Part shown: positions 19,647 to 28,679 of the stretch, in pieces
How positions within the stretch are numbered: position 1 is the first letter of the stretch
How the letters are laid out: the number at the start of each line of letters is the position of its first letter
NCBI GenBank assembly: GCA_035362335.1
Contig: DAOSDL010000019.1
Coordinates: 1-64,000 of the forward strand
DNA length: 64,000 nucleotides
Origin: JAOSJT01 sp035362335
GTDB taxonomy: Bacteria; Bacteroidota; Ignavibacteria; SZUA-365
Reading direction: 5' to 3'
The notes under the pieces: generated by a model
What the model saw: only the letters and a program-made list of their open reading frames with translations
What the model was told of the DNA's origin: nothing
Database searches by the model: none
Translations under genes and position numbers: made by a program

Positions 19647-20854
19647 ACTTCACTCCCTGCTGATGCCGCGGGGATGGCACCGTTGCCACGCCGCAGCCAG
19701 AATTCGTAATACACGAGCAGCACCACAGCCGCCATCACTATGCCGCCGGTGAGAAAGGGCCAGGGCACGCCGAGAGCGTCGAAGACGAAGGCACCCCACA
19801 CGGGACCCAACGCGCGCCCCATCGCCCCGAGTGCCTGATTGATGCCGAGTACGGCGCCTTGCTGCGAGGGATCGCTGAATTTGGAAATGAGTCCGAGGCA
19901 GCTCGGTGTCATAATGCCGGTGCCAAGCGAGAGCACGGCGAGCACGAGCAGCAGCATCGCGGTCGACACGGACCACGGGATGAGCGCGAGGCCAATGGAA
20001 GTGAGTGCTGCGCCCCAGAGGAACAAGCGGCGTTCCTGAATTTTTCCGGCGAGCACACGAATCAACCAGCCCTGCGTCAACGCGCCGAAAATGCCCATGA
20101 AGCCGAACAGGTACCCGACTTCCCTGTCGGTGAAGCCGAATTTCCGCGTGGAAATCATCGGGAAAGTCGCGTAGATGTTGGCGTAACCGAAAGTCATGAG
20201 AAAGAACATCAGCAGCAACATCCCCACGTACGGCCGCTTCAATGCATCGAGCAGCGTCGCCATCGAGAAAGACACCGCCGTGCTTGCTGGACGCGCGGAT
20301 TCCTTCTTCATAGACTCGGGCAGGGCGAAGATGGCAACCACAAAAGCAATGGTGGAGAGCGCGGCGGCGGCGAAGCCCGGTATCTCGTAACCATATTCCA
20401 CCAGCACACCGCCCATGAAGGGACCGAACACAAAACCCAGGCCGAAGGCCGCGCCGATCAGGCCCATGCCTTTCGCACGCTCCTCGGGTCGCGTCACGTC
20501 CGCGATATAGGCCTGCGCCGCTGAAATATTGCCACCGCCGATGCCTCCCAGCAGCCGCGATATGAACAGCAGCGGCAGGGAATGCGCCAGACCGAAGAGC
20601 AGGTAACTCACCACCGTAAGCAACAACCCTGTCAGGAGAATGGGACGACGGCCGTAGCGGTCGGAAAGCCGACCCCAGACGGGTGTGAACACCAGTTGTG
20701 CGAAGGAAAACGAGGCCACAAGCAGACCGATGGTGAAATCGCTCGCACCGAAACCGTGCTCGGCATAGGAAGGAATGATGGGGATGACGACACCGAAGCC
20801 CAGCAGGTCGATGAAGACTATGAGGAAGATGATCGTCAGAGGGGTTCGTTTCAT
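19643..20854 (-). CDS. MFS transporter, TetA-like drug/proton antiporter family
   Basis: This is a 403-residue major facilitator with 12 predicted membrane helices. Motif A is GRLSDRYGRRP at about 61-71 between helices 2 and 3, and the second half repeats the fold (GYLFGFMGIFGALTQGWLIRVLAGKIQERR). The DHA1/TetA signature LIVFIDLLGFGVVIPIIPSYAE at the N-terminus suggests efflux of small amphiphiles, but substrate cannot be read. Starts at an ATG with GGAG. A promoter TTG-N20-TATTTTTA lies at 20966-20936. It heads an operon with a SpoIIE phosphatase and a cell-wall amidase by overlapping stop/start codons. Confidence 0.92.
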   Translation of the reverse strand: MKRTPLTIIFLIVFIDLLGFGVVIPIIPSYAEHGFGASDFTIGLLVASFSFAQLVFTPVWGRLSDRYGRRPILLTGLLLTVVSYLLFGLAHSLPLLFISRLLGGIGGGNISAAQAYIADVTRPEERAKGMGLIGAAFGLGFVFGPFMGGVLVEYGYEIPGFAAAALSTIAFVVAIFALPESMKKESARPASTAVSFSMATLLDALKRPYVGMLLLMFFLMTFGYANIYATFPMISTRKFGFTDREVGYLFGFMGIFGALTQGWLIRVLAGKIQERRLFLWGAALTSIGLALIPWSVSTAMLLLVLAVLSLGTGIMTPSCLGLISKFSDPSQQGAVLGINQALGAMGRALGPVWGAFVFDALGVPWPFLTGGIVMAAVVLLVYYEFWLRRGNGAIPAASAGSEV

Positions 20855-20935
20855 TCACGCTCCAAGCGCCGGACGGCACGCCTCCACCGACCGAAACAGC
20901 GCCGATTGGGAGAATGCCATGCCGTGGCAATTCAA

Positions 20936-20966
20936 TAAAAATATCCAGAGTCCGTCCGAATTCCAA
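20936..20966 (-). promoter_or_regulatory. Candidate -33/-7 promoter for the MFS-phosphatase-amidase operon
   Basis: Minus-strand TTG (20966-20964), exactly 20 nt, then TATTTTTA (20943-20936). Matches the TTG-N20-TAnnTT pattern of this window. Transcription would begin near 20931 with a leader of about 77 nt. Confidence 0.6.
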
Positions 20967-21083
20967 TTTTTGCTTCATTCCAGCGTCGTCGTGTCGATGC
21001 ACACCACGCGGCTGACTGCACCCTCTATGTTCACGGCGGCGAATGGCGTAAGTTTCGTGTGTGTGATTTCCTCCGGAGCCAAC

Positions 21084-22043
21084 ATGCGGCAACGCCTTTA
21101 CTCCACGTTTTTCTTTATCCCCGTGCTGGTGCTACTCGTCGGCGCGCTCGCATCCTGCGGCGAAGAAGCCCCGGCGTCCCCGCTGCCGGCGGACACGCTG
21201 GATCATCCGATTCGCGACACCGTGCATTCGGCGCCGCGCGCCATCGGCACACTCGCGGATGACAGACTGAAGGAGGTGTCGGGTCTCGCCGCTTCGCGTC
21301 GCAGCGGGAATGTCTTCTGGGTGCACAACGACAGTGGCGACGAACCGCGCCTGTTCGCCGTGGACAGCAGCGGACGCGTGCTGGCGGTGGTGACGTTGGC
21401 CTCCGCGGTGAACGAGGACTGGGAGGATATCGCTTCGGCCACGGTAAACGGGGTGCCGTATCTCTACGTCGGCGATACCGGCGATAACGGCGCCGCGCGT
21501 TCCTCGGTGACGGTGTACCGCATCGTGGAGCCGGTGGTGGACAGCTCCTGGTCGGGACGCGAGCTGACCATTCCCGCAGAGCACATGACGCTGACCTATC
21601 CCGACGGCGCGCGGGATTGCGAAGCCCTCGCGGTGGACGCCGCAGGAGAGTTGCTTTATCTCGTGGAGAAAACCGGCAACGAGCGTTGCGGCGTGTACAG
21701 GGCCACGTGGAAGGCGGGGGCTTCCCCACGCATGCTGGAGCGCGCGGGGGATTTCCACGTCCCGCACAGCATTTCCTTTTTCCGGCTCGTGACCGCCGCG
21801 GATTACTCGGCGGATGGACGCGTACTGTTGCTGCGCACCTACGCCGCCCTGCATGAATACGCCGCGACCGCTCCCCGCACGCCGATGGAACTTCTCAGCA
21901 CCGCCACGCCCGTCACCCTCACCGCGCCGGCGCTTCCGCAGGCAGAAGCCGTGTGCATCTCGGCCGACACCCGCGACCTCTTCACCGTGAGTGAGGGCAA
22001 GTCGCAACAATTATACCGCATCGGTCGGCCCACGAAACGCTGA
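21084..22043 (+). CDS. Beta-propeller lipoprotein, 319 aa
   Basis: This is a 319-residue lipoprotein. The signal peptide ends in a lipobox ALASC followed by GEEAP. The mature part is rich in four-stranded repeats: VSGLAASRRSGNVFWVHNDSGDEPRLFAVDSSGRVL, VPYLYVGDTGDNGAARSSVTVYRI, CEALAVDAAGELLYLVEKTGNE, AEAVCISADTRDLFTVSEG. This pattern resembles NHL/SMP-30/SdiA-regulated or phytase-like propellers (esterase-like DUFs). No catalytic set is evident. The frame opens 103 codons earlier, but the ATG at 21084 starts the signal peptide and has CCGGAG. It is divergent from the MFS operon. Confidence 0.85.
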   Translation: MRQRLYSTFFFIPVLVLLVGALASCGEEAPASPLPADTLDHPIRDTVHSAPRAIGTLADDRLKEVSGLAASRRSGNVFWVHNDSGDEPRLFAVDSSGRVLAVVTLASAVNEDWEDIASATVNGVPYLYVGDTGDNGAARSSVTVYRIVEPVVDSSWSGRELTIPAEHMTLTYPDGARDCEALAVDAAGELLYLVEKTGNERCGVYRATWKAGASPRMLERAGDFHVPHSISFFRLVTAADYSADGRVLLLRTYAALHEYAATAPRTPMELLSTATPVTLTAPALPQAEAVCISADTRDLFTVSEGKSQQLYRIGRPTKR

Positions 22044-22422
22044 ATGTGCGCACCTATTCGCATCGCTGCCGGGGCTATTCACTTTTCACTTTGCACTGCT
22101 TGTGCTGTGGTAAAGAGTGAGGGGTAAAGAGAAAAGCGGGAGCGACGGTTTCGCGCACTGGCTTGGATCGCGTTCCGGGCACTGCACTTTTTCACCTTCC
22201 AACCTCCCCCTTGCGGACTTCCACGATCCATCTGTGCTAATCTGTGTGTAATCTGTGCAATCTGTGGTTTTGACCCTAAGTCGCCTGTGGTTTTGAACCT
22301 GATTCAGCCAGGGCAATTTTCCGGTACCATCCCCGTATCGCCCGCCCACGTGCAACCCGGCGAGTCGCGCCTCGTACGAGAGAGCATTGCACAGCATTTA
22401 CCATCAAATTTGGAGCACGGTC
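22044..22422. other. Gene-free stretch with a dispersed repeat
   Basis: 379 bp separate the propeller lipoprotein from a small secreted protein. No convincing open frame or promoter box was found. The notable content is a dispersed repeat at 22216-22298, also found at 49430-49487. No clear terminator follows the lipoprotein. Confidence 0.6.
22216..22298 (+). repeat. Dispersed intergenic repeat, copy A (phased atctgtg units)
   Basis: Begins gacttccacgatccatctgt and continues with four ATCTGTG units spaced 9-11 bp apart, then gtggttttga, and ends with a second ctgtggttttgaac. The first 21 bases are identical to those at 49430, and the later units align closely in the same orientation. Confidence 0.75.
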
Positions 22423-22938
22423 ATGAACGCGCTACTTGCCTCACTTGCCATGTGCGTGTTGTTGTCAGGACCCACGCACGCGGGCAGCGATAAACACACC
22501 GCATTGGCCACGGCGCCCGCACAGCGGACGGTACAATTCTCGTCGAGCGAGGTGGACCGATTGCGCAGCGTCATTTCCCGCAATCTCGAGCATCGCATTC
22601 CGGGCATCAAGGCCAACACCATGCAACTCCTCATCGACCTGCGCGTCGGGCATCCCGAAGTGGATCTCGATTTCGCCGTGATACCGGTGATGCGCATTCT
22701 CAAGCAGGACACCACCGAAGAAATGCGCATGCTCGCCGCCGTTGCGCTGTACCATCTCAACACGCGCACCGGTCGTTTCGCGGTGGAGCGCCGGGCGGAA
22801 TTCGACGAATCCGAGCGTGTGGCACGTCACTGCGCGCGTATCGCCCGCTTCTGGGACCACAACCGAATGGAATTCGCGCCCGCACCGCAGGGTCGGGAAT
22901 TCCTCGCCACCGACGCCGGGAACCCGCGGCCGGAATAA
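22423..22938 (+). CDS. Small secreted helical protein, paralogue 1 (171 aa)
   Basis: This is a secreted 171-residue protein. After a short signal peptide (MNALLASLAMCVLLSGPTHA) the mature chain is helical, with the segment IKANTMQLLIDLRVGHPEVDLDFAVIPVMRILKQDTTEEMRMLAAVALYHL followed by RFAVERRAEFDESERVARHCARIARFW. The same motifs appear in the next gene, so the two are a tandem duplication. The repeated helical hairpins and the sentence-like pattern of an averaged alpha-solenoid (HEAT-like) are suggestive only. The ATG at 22423 has TGGAG upstream. No function is known to me. Confidence 0.8.
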   Translation: MNALLASLAMCVLLSGPTHAGSDKHTALATAPAQRTVQFSSSEVDRLRSVISRNLEHRIPGIKANTMQLLIDLRVGHPEVDLDFAVIPVMRILKQDTTEEMRMLAAVALYHLNTRTGRFAVERRAEFDESERVARHCARIARFWDHNRMEFAPAPQGREFLATDAGNPRPE

Positions 22939-23039
22939 AACGTGAAATGAGATTTTTTGAAACGCGCGAAACATGCTCCCGAAGCCGCCGTACACCGAGG
23001 CAGATACGCAAACACACCACCGATCATGGAGATACGACG

Positions 23040-23501
23040 ATGAAGAAACTGATGTACGTTGCCGCCCTGTGCCTCGCCCTCGTTGGCAGTCCCTTACTCC
23101 TCGCAGCGGGACAGAATCCCGAACCACCGAGCAAGCAGCAGCAGGAACTGATTGAGAAGAATGTGATGGCAAACCTGCAGCACCCGTCGCTTGAAGTTCG
23201 CGCAGGCACCATGCAGTTGCTCATCGACATCAAGAAAACCTGGCCGAGCTACGATCTGACCTTCGCGGTGCTGCCGATGATGGAGACGCTGAAAAGCGAC
23301 GTGAAACCCGAATTCCGCATCCTTGCCGCACTGACGCTGTTCCACCTCGATTCCGAACTTGGCCGCTTCGCCGTCGAGCGTCGCGCGAAATACGATGATT
23401 CCGACCGCGTCGCCAAGCATTGCGCCGCCCTCGTGAAGTACTGGGACAAGAAGGACAGCTTCTCCACCAATCTGCTCGCCGAAGTCTCGCGCGCTCTCTG
23501 A
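23040..23501 (+). CDS. Small secreted helical protein, paralogue 2 (153 aa)
   Basis: This is a secreted 153-residue protein with signal peptide KLMYVAALCLALVGSPLLLAAG. The mature part aligns with the previous gene: VRAGTMQLLIDIKKTWPSYDLTFAVLPMMETLKSDVKPEFRILAALTLFHL and GRFAVERRAKYDDSDRVAKHCAALVKYW. Conserved between the two are GTMQLLID/NTMQLLID, FAVxPxMxxLK, RxLAAxxLxHL and RFAVERRAxxDxSxRVAxHC, including one cysteine. It starts at an ATG with GGAG eight bases before and is followed by a strong terminator. Function unknown; the pair may be cotranscribed (101 bp between). Confidence 0.85.
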   Translation: MKKLMYVAALCLALVGSPLLLAAGQNPEPPSKQQQELIEKNVMANLQHPSLEVRAGTMQLLIDIKKTWPSYDLTFAVLPMMETLKSDVKPEFRILAALTLFHLDSELGRFAVERRAKYDDSDRVAKHCAALVKYWDKKDSFSTNLLAEVSRAL

Positions 23502-23522
23502 TTCCAAACAAGGTTTTGAAGC

Positions 23523-23556
23523 ACGGGCAAGGACAGCATCCTTGCCCGTTTTTTTT
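23523..23556 (+). terminator. Strong intrinsic terminator
   Basis: An 11-bp perfect stem (acgggcaagga / tccttgcccgt), five-base loop and eight T bases, 22 bp past the stop of the 153-aa protein. Separates it from the SulP gene. Confidence 0.95.
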
Positions 23557-23701
23557 CGCCCCACGAGAACCCGGCACGCGGTACGCCTCCCGATTTGCAC
23601 GCGCATGTGACAAATGCGACATTTGTGCTTGCGTCCTGTGCGCTGCCCCAGGGAGGAAGTCTCCGAGGGACACGGGACACATCGCCACCGACTATCGCAT
23701 C

Positions 23702-25396
23702 ATGGCACAGAAATACGAACCCAAACTTCTCACAGTATTCCGCGAGGGGTATCGGAAGGAGACTTTTGTCTCCGACCTCGTCGCGGGCATCATTGTCGCC
23801 GTCGTCGCCCTTCCACTCGCCATAGCTTTTGCCATAGCATCGGGTGTGAAGCCCGAGCAAGGACTGTACACCGCCGTTATCGCCGGCACAGTCATCGCTG
23901 TGCTCGGCGGCAGCCGCGTACAGATCAGCGGACCCACCGGCGCATTCATCGTTGTGATATACAGCATCGTGCAGCAGTACGGTTACAACGGCCTGGCCAT
24001 AGCCACCCTGCTTGCCGGCGTCCTGCTCATCGGCATGGGTCTGGCACGCATGGGTACCTTGCTGAAATTCATCCCGTATCCGTTGACCGTGGGATTCACC
24101 AGCGGCATTGCGTTGATCATTTTGTCATCGCAGGTACGCGATTTACTCGGATTGGATACCGGAGCGGTACCGGCGGATTTCATGGAAAAGTGGGGTGTGT
24201 TCGCCGGAAGCATGCACACCGCCAACCCTTCCGCCATCGGCATCGCCGTGATTGCGATACTCATCATTGTGCTCTGGCCGAAAGTGACGACGAAAGTGCC
24301 GGGATCGCTGCTTGCCATCATCGTCACAACAGCGGCCGTGCAATTGTTCGAGATTCCGGTTGAAACCATCGGCAGTCGCTTCGGCGAAGTTCCCATGGGC
24401 TTGCCGGCGCCGCGGATGCCCGAGTTGTCGTGGCATCTCGTACGCGAAATGTTCTCGCCGGCGCTCACCATCGCTTTACTCGGAGCCATCGAGTCGTTGC
24501 TTTCCGCCGTGGTGGCCGACGGCATGATGGGCACCCGCCATCGCTCGAACATGGAACTCATCGCGCAGGGAGCGGGCAACATCGTCTCGCCGATGTTCGG
24601 CGGCATTCCCGCCACGGGAGCCATCGCACGCACCGCCACGAACATTCGCAACGGAGGCAAAACTCCTGTTTCCGCGTTGATCCACTCGGCCGTGCTTCTG
24701 CTCATCATGTTATTCTTCGGCCGTTGGGCGGCACTGATCCCCATGCCCGCGTTGGCGGCGATTCTCGTGGTCGTGGCCTACAACATGAGCGAATGGCGCA
24801 CCTTCGTCAAACTGCTCCGCAGTCCGAAAAGCGACGTGCTGGTACTCGTGGTGACCTTCGTTCTCACCGTACTCATCGATCTCACCGTGGCCATCGAAGT
24901 GGGCATCGGCCTGGCCGCGCTGCTGTTCATGAAACGCATGTCCGATACCACGGAAATGCAGATCATCGCGCGCGGCTTCAACGAGGGTGAGCGCGAGGAG
25001 GACGAGACGGATGATTACAACATCGCCCAGCGCGATGTGCCCGCCGAGGTCACGGTGTTCGAGGTGCAGGGCTCGCTGTTCTTTGGCGCTGTCGAGCAAT
25101 TCAAGGAAACGCTGTCCGATTTGCGCAGCCGTCCGCGAGTGTTCATTCTCCGCATGCGCAACGTCTTTGCCATCGATGCCACAGGTTTGCAGGCCATCGA
25201 GGATGTGGTGCATCGCATGCGGAAGCAGGACGTGCTCTTCCTGCTCTCGGGCGCGCACGCGCAGCCCATGGTCGCGATGCAGGCCTCGGGACTGCTGGAT
25301 CTGATCGGGGAGGAACACCTCTGCGGGAACATCGACGAGGCGCTGGTGAAGGCCCGGGCATTTCTTGCGAAGGAAGTGCCGTCAACGCCGGACTGA
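23702..25396 (+). CDS. SulP-family anion transporter with STAS domain
   Basis: This is a 564-residue inner-membrane transporter (SLC26/SulP). It has about 12-14 hydrophobic helices in residues 20-430, including the family signature VALPLAIAFAIASGVKPEQGLYTAVIAG and GGSRVQISGPTGAFIV, and a cytosolic STAS domain (about 455-555, VTVFEVQGSLFFGAVEQF and FAIDATGLQAIEDVV). Substrate could be sulfate, bicarbonate or dicarboxylates. No carbonic anhydrase or sulfate-assimilation gene is adjacent, so it stays open. The frame opens far upstream over the terminator; the ATG at 23702 begins the conserved N-terminus, although its ribosome site is weak. Confidence 0.93.
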   Translation: MAQKYEPKLLTVFREGYRKETFVSDLVAGIIVAVVALPLAIAFAIASGVKPEQGLYTAVIAGTVIAVLGGSRVQISGPTGAFIVVIYSIVQQYGYNGLAIATLLAGVLLIGMGLARMGTLLKFIPYPLTVGFTSGIALIILSSQVRDLLGLDTGAVPADFMEKWGVFAGSMHTANPSAIGIAVIAILIIVLWPKVTTKVPGSLLAIIVTTAAVQLFEIPVETIGSRFGEVPMGLPAPRMPELSWHLVREMFSPALTIALLGAIESLLSAVVADGMMGTRHRSNMELIAQGAGNIVSPMFGGIPATGAIARTATNIRNGGKTPVSALIHSAVLLLIMLFFGRWAALIPMPALAAILVVVAYNMSEWRTFVKLLRSPKSDVLVLVVTFVLTVLIDLTVAIEVGIGLAALLFMKRMSDTTEMQIIARGFNEGEREEDETDDYNIAQRDVPAEVTVFEVQGSLFFGAVEQFKETLSDLRSRPRVFILRMRNVFAIDATGLQAIEDVVHRMRKQDVLFLLSGAHAQPMVAMQASGLLDLIGEEHLCGNIDEALVKARAFLAKEVPSTPD

Positions 25397-25417
25397 CGTG
25401 CACGCGTAAACATCGAA

Positions 25418-25454
25418 GCGGCGGGAGATGAGTCACGTGCTCACCTCCCGCCGC
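25418..25454. terminator. Bidirectional hairpin between convergent genes
   Basis: gcggcgggag / ctcccgccgc, 10 bp, continued by TGAG/CTCA around a seven-base loop with one mismatch. It lies between the SulP stop (plus) and the PH-like gene stop (minus). No long T run on either side. Confidence 0.6.
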
Positions 25455-25472
25455 CTGCATTATTGCACGAGC

Positions 25473-25829
25473 TTAGCGCGTCGTGGATTCGCGCCAGCGC
25501 TCCATGGCCGAGCGAAGAGCTGCGACAAAGGCCGCAGGATCGTCGGGCGTGAAGAGCACGCGGTGAATCATCCCCTCGCTTTTATCCAACACCACATGCT
25601 CCGCGAAATTGGCCCAATCCAGTTTCAGCGCGGGGCGAAAATTCTTCAAACGCATATCGCCGCGTAACAACGCGCCTACATCGGAATCAAGAACATTCAC
25701 GTCCTCGATGGTGTCGAAGGGCACGGCCATGGTGCCGAGCAGGGTGTGAAACTCCACGCGATCGGCGTAGATCCGATATTCCTGCCACAAACTCTTCGCC
25801 GAACTGGGGGATACGTACAGTGCTTCCAT
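25473..25829 (-). CDS. Small PH-like domain protein, 118 aa
   Basis: This is a 118-residue cytosolic protein without signal peptide. Its strand pattern (LWQEYRIYADRVEFHTLLGTMAVPFDTIEDVNVLDSD, then KLDWANFAEHVVLDKSEG and RVLFTPDDPAAFVAALRSAMERW) resembles bacterial PH (bPH) domains: seven strands capped by one C-terminal helix. The frame merges with a long upstream open frame, but the ATG at 25829 has GGAG seven bases before. It follows the sodium symporter by 98 bp on the same strand. Function unknown. Confidence 0.75.
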   Translation of the reverse strand: MEALYVSPSSAKSLWQEYRIYADRVEFHTLLGTMAVPFDTIEDVNVLDSDVGALLRGDMRLKNFRPALKLDWANFAEHVVLDKSEGMIHRVLFTPDDPAAFVAALRSAMERWRESTTR

Positions 25830-25927
25830 GCTGATACTCCGTTGTGCTGTGCTGATGGCGTCGAAGGAGGCGTCGCGTGCCGCGTTGATACGGAGACGGC
25901 GCAGCGGCGCTTCATCGACCTTCGGGC

Positions 25928-27406
25928 TTACGCTTTCTCGGGAAAAAGTTTCGCCAGCAGCGAAGGATCGGGCTTGGGTGTCATCAAGGACACGATGACC
26001 AGAGCACCGATGGACACCAGCAATGCGGGATAGATGCTCGGGATGCCCCAGGGATCGCCGTCCACCAGCAGTTGGGGGAAACCGTACGGAATTACCAGAT
26101 CGAGCACAATGGCCATGAACGCGCCGGAGACGATACTCGCCAGACCACCCTGCTTTGTGGCCCGCTTCCAGGCGAGTGCGGCCAGCACCGCCGGGGTGAT
26201 GGCCACGCCATACATGGTGTAGGCGAAGTAGGCGTACTTGAGCACGGAGATCTGAAGATTCATCGCCGTGGGTATGAAAATCATCAGGAACGCGGCCAAA
26301 CCGATCACAACGATGAACACCTTTTGCAAGGCCACCATGCGTGCCTGCGGCGCATCCGGATTGATGAAGCGCTGATAGATGTCGCGCATGATGTTGGTGG
26401 ACGGACTGAGCAGATAGTTCATGCCCGTGGATATCACCACCACCACGGCAGCCGCCAGCAGCAGCAAGCCCACGGGAGCGGGCACCATTTTCCGCGCCGC
26501 ATGCAACACGATGGCTGCCGGATCGAGCGTGGTATCGCCCCAGAAATAGCTCGACGCGTAAATGGCGATCACCACCACGACGGTTTCGACCACGATGGTG
26601 CCCACGATCCACAGCGCGACCGCCTTCTTCGCATCGGCCGGAGTGCGCGCACTGTAGAATTTCTGATACATGCTCTGTACGCCCAGAAGCAGAAACATGG
26701 TGGCCAGGAAGTAGCTGAAGGCCTTGAGGAAAGGATACTGACCGAACTCGGGCGAGACCAGCAACATGTGCGAGGCGGGCAGTACTTCGGCGGGTGCGCC
26801 GAAGCCACCGGCCGTGGCCACCACGAAGGGAACGGCAATGATGCAGGCGAGAACGATAATGATGCCGTTGGGCAAATCCGTGTGGGCAACGGCAATCATT
26901 CCACCGATGGCGGTGAACAGTATCACGAAGCCCGCGGCCAGGGCTTGCCCCACCTCCACGCTGATCGCTCCATCCGTGATCACATTGAGGATGTACCCCC
27001 CGGCACGGAATTGATAGGACACGATGGTGGTGAACGCGATCACCAGGGCCACGGCGCCGAAGAGGCGGGCGAATTTACCGTAACGCTCCTCCAGAATGTC
27101 GCCGATGGTGTACTGCCCGAAGGTGCGGATTTTCGCGGCCAGGAAGTAAATCACCATGATACCCACCCAGGCACCGGCGGGCATCCACATCGAACTCCAG
27201 CCCGCACGATAGGCGTATTCCGCGCCTGCGATGAACGTGCCGGAACCGATCCAGGTGCACACGAGCGTGAACACCATTTTCGTGACACCGAGACTGCGCC
27301 CGGCGACCATCATATCATCCTGTGTCTTGACCTTTTTTGCCTGATAAAAATTGTAGGCGGTCAAGGCGAGCAGGTACGCCAGAATGATGAAAATGTAGAC
27401 GTACAT
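25928..27406 (-). CDS. Sodium:solute symporter (SSS family)
   Basis: This is a 492-residue membrane transporter with about 13 hydrophobic helices and the SSS fold. Features are the N-terminal helix, FTLVCTWIGSGTFIAGAEYAYRAGW, IRTFGQYTIGDILEERYGK, GGMIAVAHTDLPNGIII near helix 5, and the sodium-site region VVISTGMNYLLSPSTNIMRDIYQRF. Such carriers couple Na+ entry to uptake of sugars, amino acids, pantothenate or carboxylates; the substrate cannot be read. The Na+ gradient could be supplied by the methylmalonyl-CoA decarboxylase of this window. The start at 27406 follows AGGACGGGG. The PH-like gene downstream may be cotranscribed. Confidence 0.92.
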   Translation of the reverse strand: MYVYIFIILAYLLALTAYNFYQAKKVKTQDDMMVAGRSLGVTKMVFTLVCTWIGSGTFIAGAEYAYRAGWSSMWMPAGAWVGIMVIYFLAAKIRTFGQYTIGDILEERYGKFARLFGAVALVIAFTTIVSYQFRAGGYILNVITDGAISVEVGQALAAGFVILFTAIGGMIAVAHTDLPNGIIIVLACIIAVPFVVATAGGFGAPAEVLPASHMLLVSPEFGQYPFLKAFSYFLATMFLLLGVQSMYQKFYSARTPADAKKAVALWIVGTIVVETVVVVIAIYASSYFWGDTTLDPAAIVLHAARKMVPAPVGLLLLAAAVVVVISTGMNYLLSPSTNIMRDIYQRFINPDAPQARMVALQKVFIVVIGLAAFLMIFIPTAMNLQISVLKYAYFAYTMYGVAITPAVLAALAWKRATKQGGLASIVSGAFMAIVLDLVIPYGFPQLLVDGDPWGIPSIYPALLVSIGALVIVSLMTPKPDPSLLAKLFPEKA

Positions 27407-27450
27407 GGGGAACCCCGTCCTGGCAGTGATGAAAGTTGGAAGGTAGGGAT

Positions 27451-27476
27451 GCGGGACGAAGCATGCTCCGTCCCGC
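27451..27476 (-). terminator. Hairpin after the M24 peptidase
   Basis: gcgggacg / cgtcccgc (8 bp) continued by AGC/GCT after one mismatch, two-base loop. It lies 13 bp past the stop at 27489. No T run follows, so its strength is uncertain. It also sits in the leader of the symporter gene. Confidence 0.5.
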
Positions 27477-27488
27477 CACAGGGAGGAA

Positions 27489-28679
27489 TCACGCGAGCGT
27501 GAGTATCGGGATCACGCTGTCCTGAATCGCGCCGACAACTTCGACCGAGCCCTCGTCGGTGACGAACACATCGATCTCCGTGCGGAAGCCGAGGCGTTCA
27601 TGTTCCATGTAAATGCCCGGTTCGATACTGAAGCAGGTTCCCGGCAGAATCAGACGCTCGTCCATGGTTTCGAGATTGTCGATATGTCCACCGTTGCCAT
27701 GCACTTCGAGCCCGATGTTGTGGCCGGTGCGATGCACGAAATACTCGCCGTAACCCGCGTCCACAATCACCTTGCGCACGGCGTCGTCCACTTCCCAGCC
27801 GGCGAGCGGCGTGCCGGAAGCAAAACGCTCGCGCACCATGTCGAGACCCGCGTTGCGCGCGTCGCGCGCCACATTGAAAATCGTGCTGATGCGCTCGGGC
27901 ACCTCGGTGCCGATGAAGCCCATCCACGTAATGTCGTAGTAAATCGCCCCGGGTTCATTTTTCTTGGCCCAGAGATCGAGCAGCAGCAGATCGCCTTCCT
28001 TCATCTCGACGCTGTTCTCTTCCGTCGGTTCGAAATGCGGATCGGCGGCATGTTCGTTGATCGCGACAATGGGACCATCCTCCCAGTGCATGTTGTTGGT
28101 GCGCATCAGCTCATGCATGAAGCGCTGGATTTCCACCTCGCGCGGATGTTGTCCCGAAGCGATACGGCGCGCCACTTCGCGGAAGGTTTCGTCCTTGATC
28201 ATCTGCATGATCGCGCCGGCTTCCTGATGACTGCGCCAGTCCTCCATGGACAGGTGCGCCTCGAAGCGCCCGACGAGATCGCCGCTGGACACCACCTCCA
28301 CGCCGAAGCTGCGGATCAGTTCGACCGTCCCCGCGTCGACGATGGAGACGTAGGGGATGTTGTTCATCGGTGAATACTGCATGGCGATGGTCTTCGCGTC
28401 GCCAAGCATGCTGCGGAGCGATTCGCGCAATTGCGGCCAGGGCAAATACACATGTTTGACACCGGGCAGGTGGTCGCAGCGCCAGGGTTCGATGCGATGC
28501 ACCAGCTTCTGCGGTTCACCCTCTGCGGGGATGTAGTAGAACCAGCGGCGGGAGGCGAAGCGGCTGGTGTCCATCTTGAGTATGCGAGCAGCGATGGCGT
28601 CGCGGTTATGGAAATCGTAGAAAAGCCAGCCGTCGATGCCGGCCTCACGTAGCGCTGTCTGAATGGCGTGAAGATCCAT
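27489..28679 (-). CDS. M24-family metallopeptidase (Xaa-Pro aminopeptidase-like)
   Basis: This is a 396-residue pita-bread-fold peptidase that removes N-terminal residues, usually before proline. The creatinase-type N-terminal domain spans about 1-165 and the catalytic domain 170-396. All five metal ligands are present: D near 234 in LLLLDLWAKK, D near 248 in YYDITWMG, H near 318 in HRTGHNIGLEVHG, E near 351 in SIEPGIY and E near 369 in FRTEIDVFV. The start at 28679 has GAGG upstream. It lies between the symporter and a lipid kinase, with no obvious link. Confidence 0.92.
   Translation of the reverse strand: MDLHAIQTALREAGIDGWLFYDFHNRDAIAARILKMDTSRFASRRWFYYIPAEGEPQKLVHRIEPWRCDHLPGVKHVYLPWPQLRESLRSMLGDAKTIAMQYSPMNNIPYVSIVDAGTVELIRSFGVEVVSSGDLVGRFEAHLSMEDWRSHQEAGAIMQMIKDETFREVARRIASGQHPREVEIQRFMHELMRTNNMHWEDGPIVAINEHAADPHFEPTEENSVEMKEGDLLLLDLWAKKNEPGAIYYDITWMGFIGTEVPERISTIFNVARDARNAGLDMVRERFASGTPLAGWEVDDAVRKVIVDAGYGEYFVHRTGHNIGLEVHGNGGHIDNLETMDERLILPGTCFSIEPGIYMEHERLGFRTEIDVFVTDEGSVEVVGAIQDSVIPILTLA

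Noticed and set aside
21049..21056. TAAGTTTC before the propeller lipoprotein as a -7 box
   Set aside because: No TTG at 19-21 bases upstream (TAT at the expected place).
23532..23546. GG...CTTGC resembling a sigma-54 site
   Set aside because: GG and GC are 11, not 10, bases apart and the sequence is the stem of a terminator.
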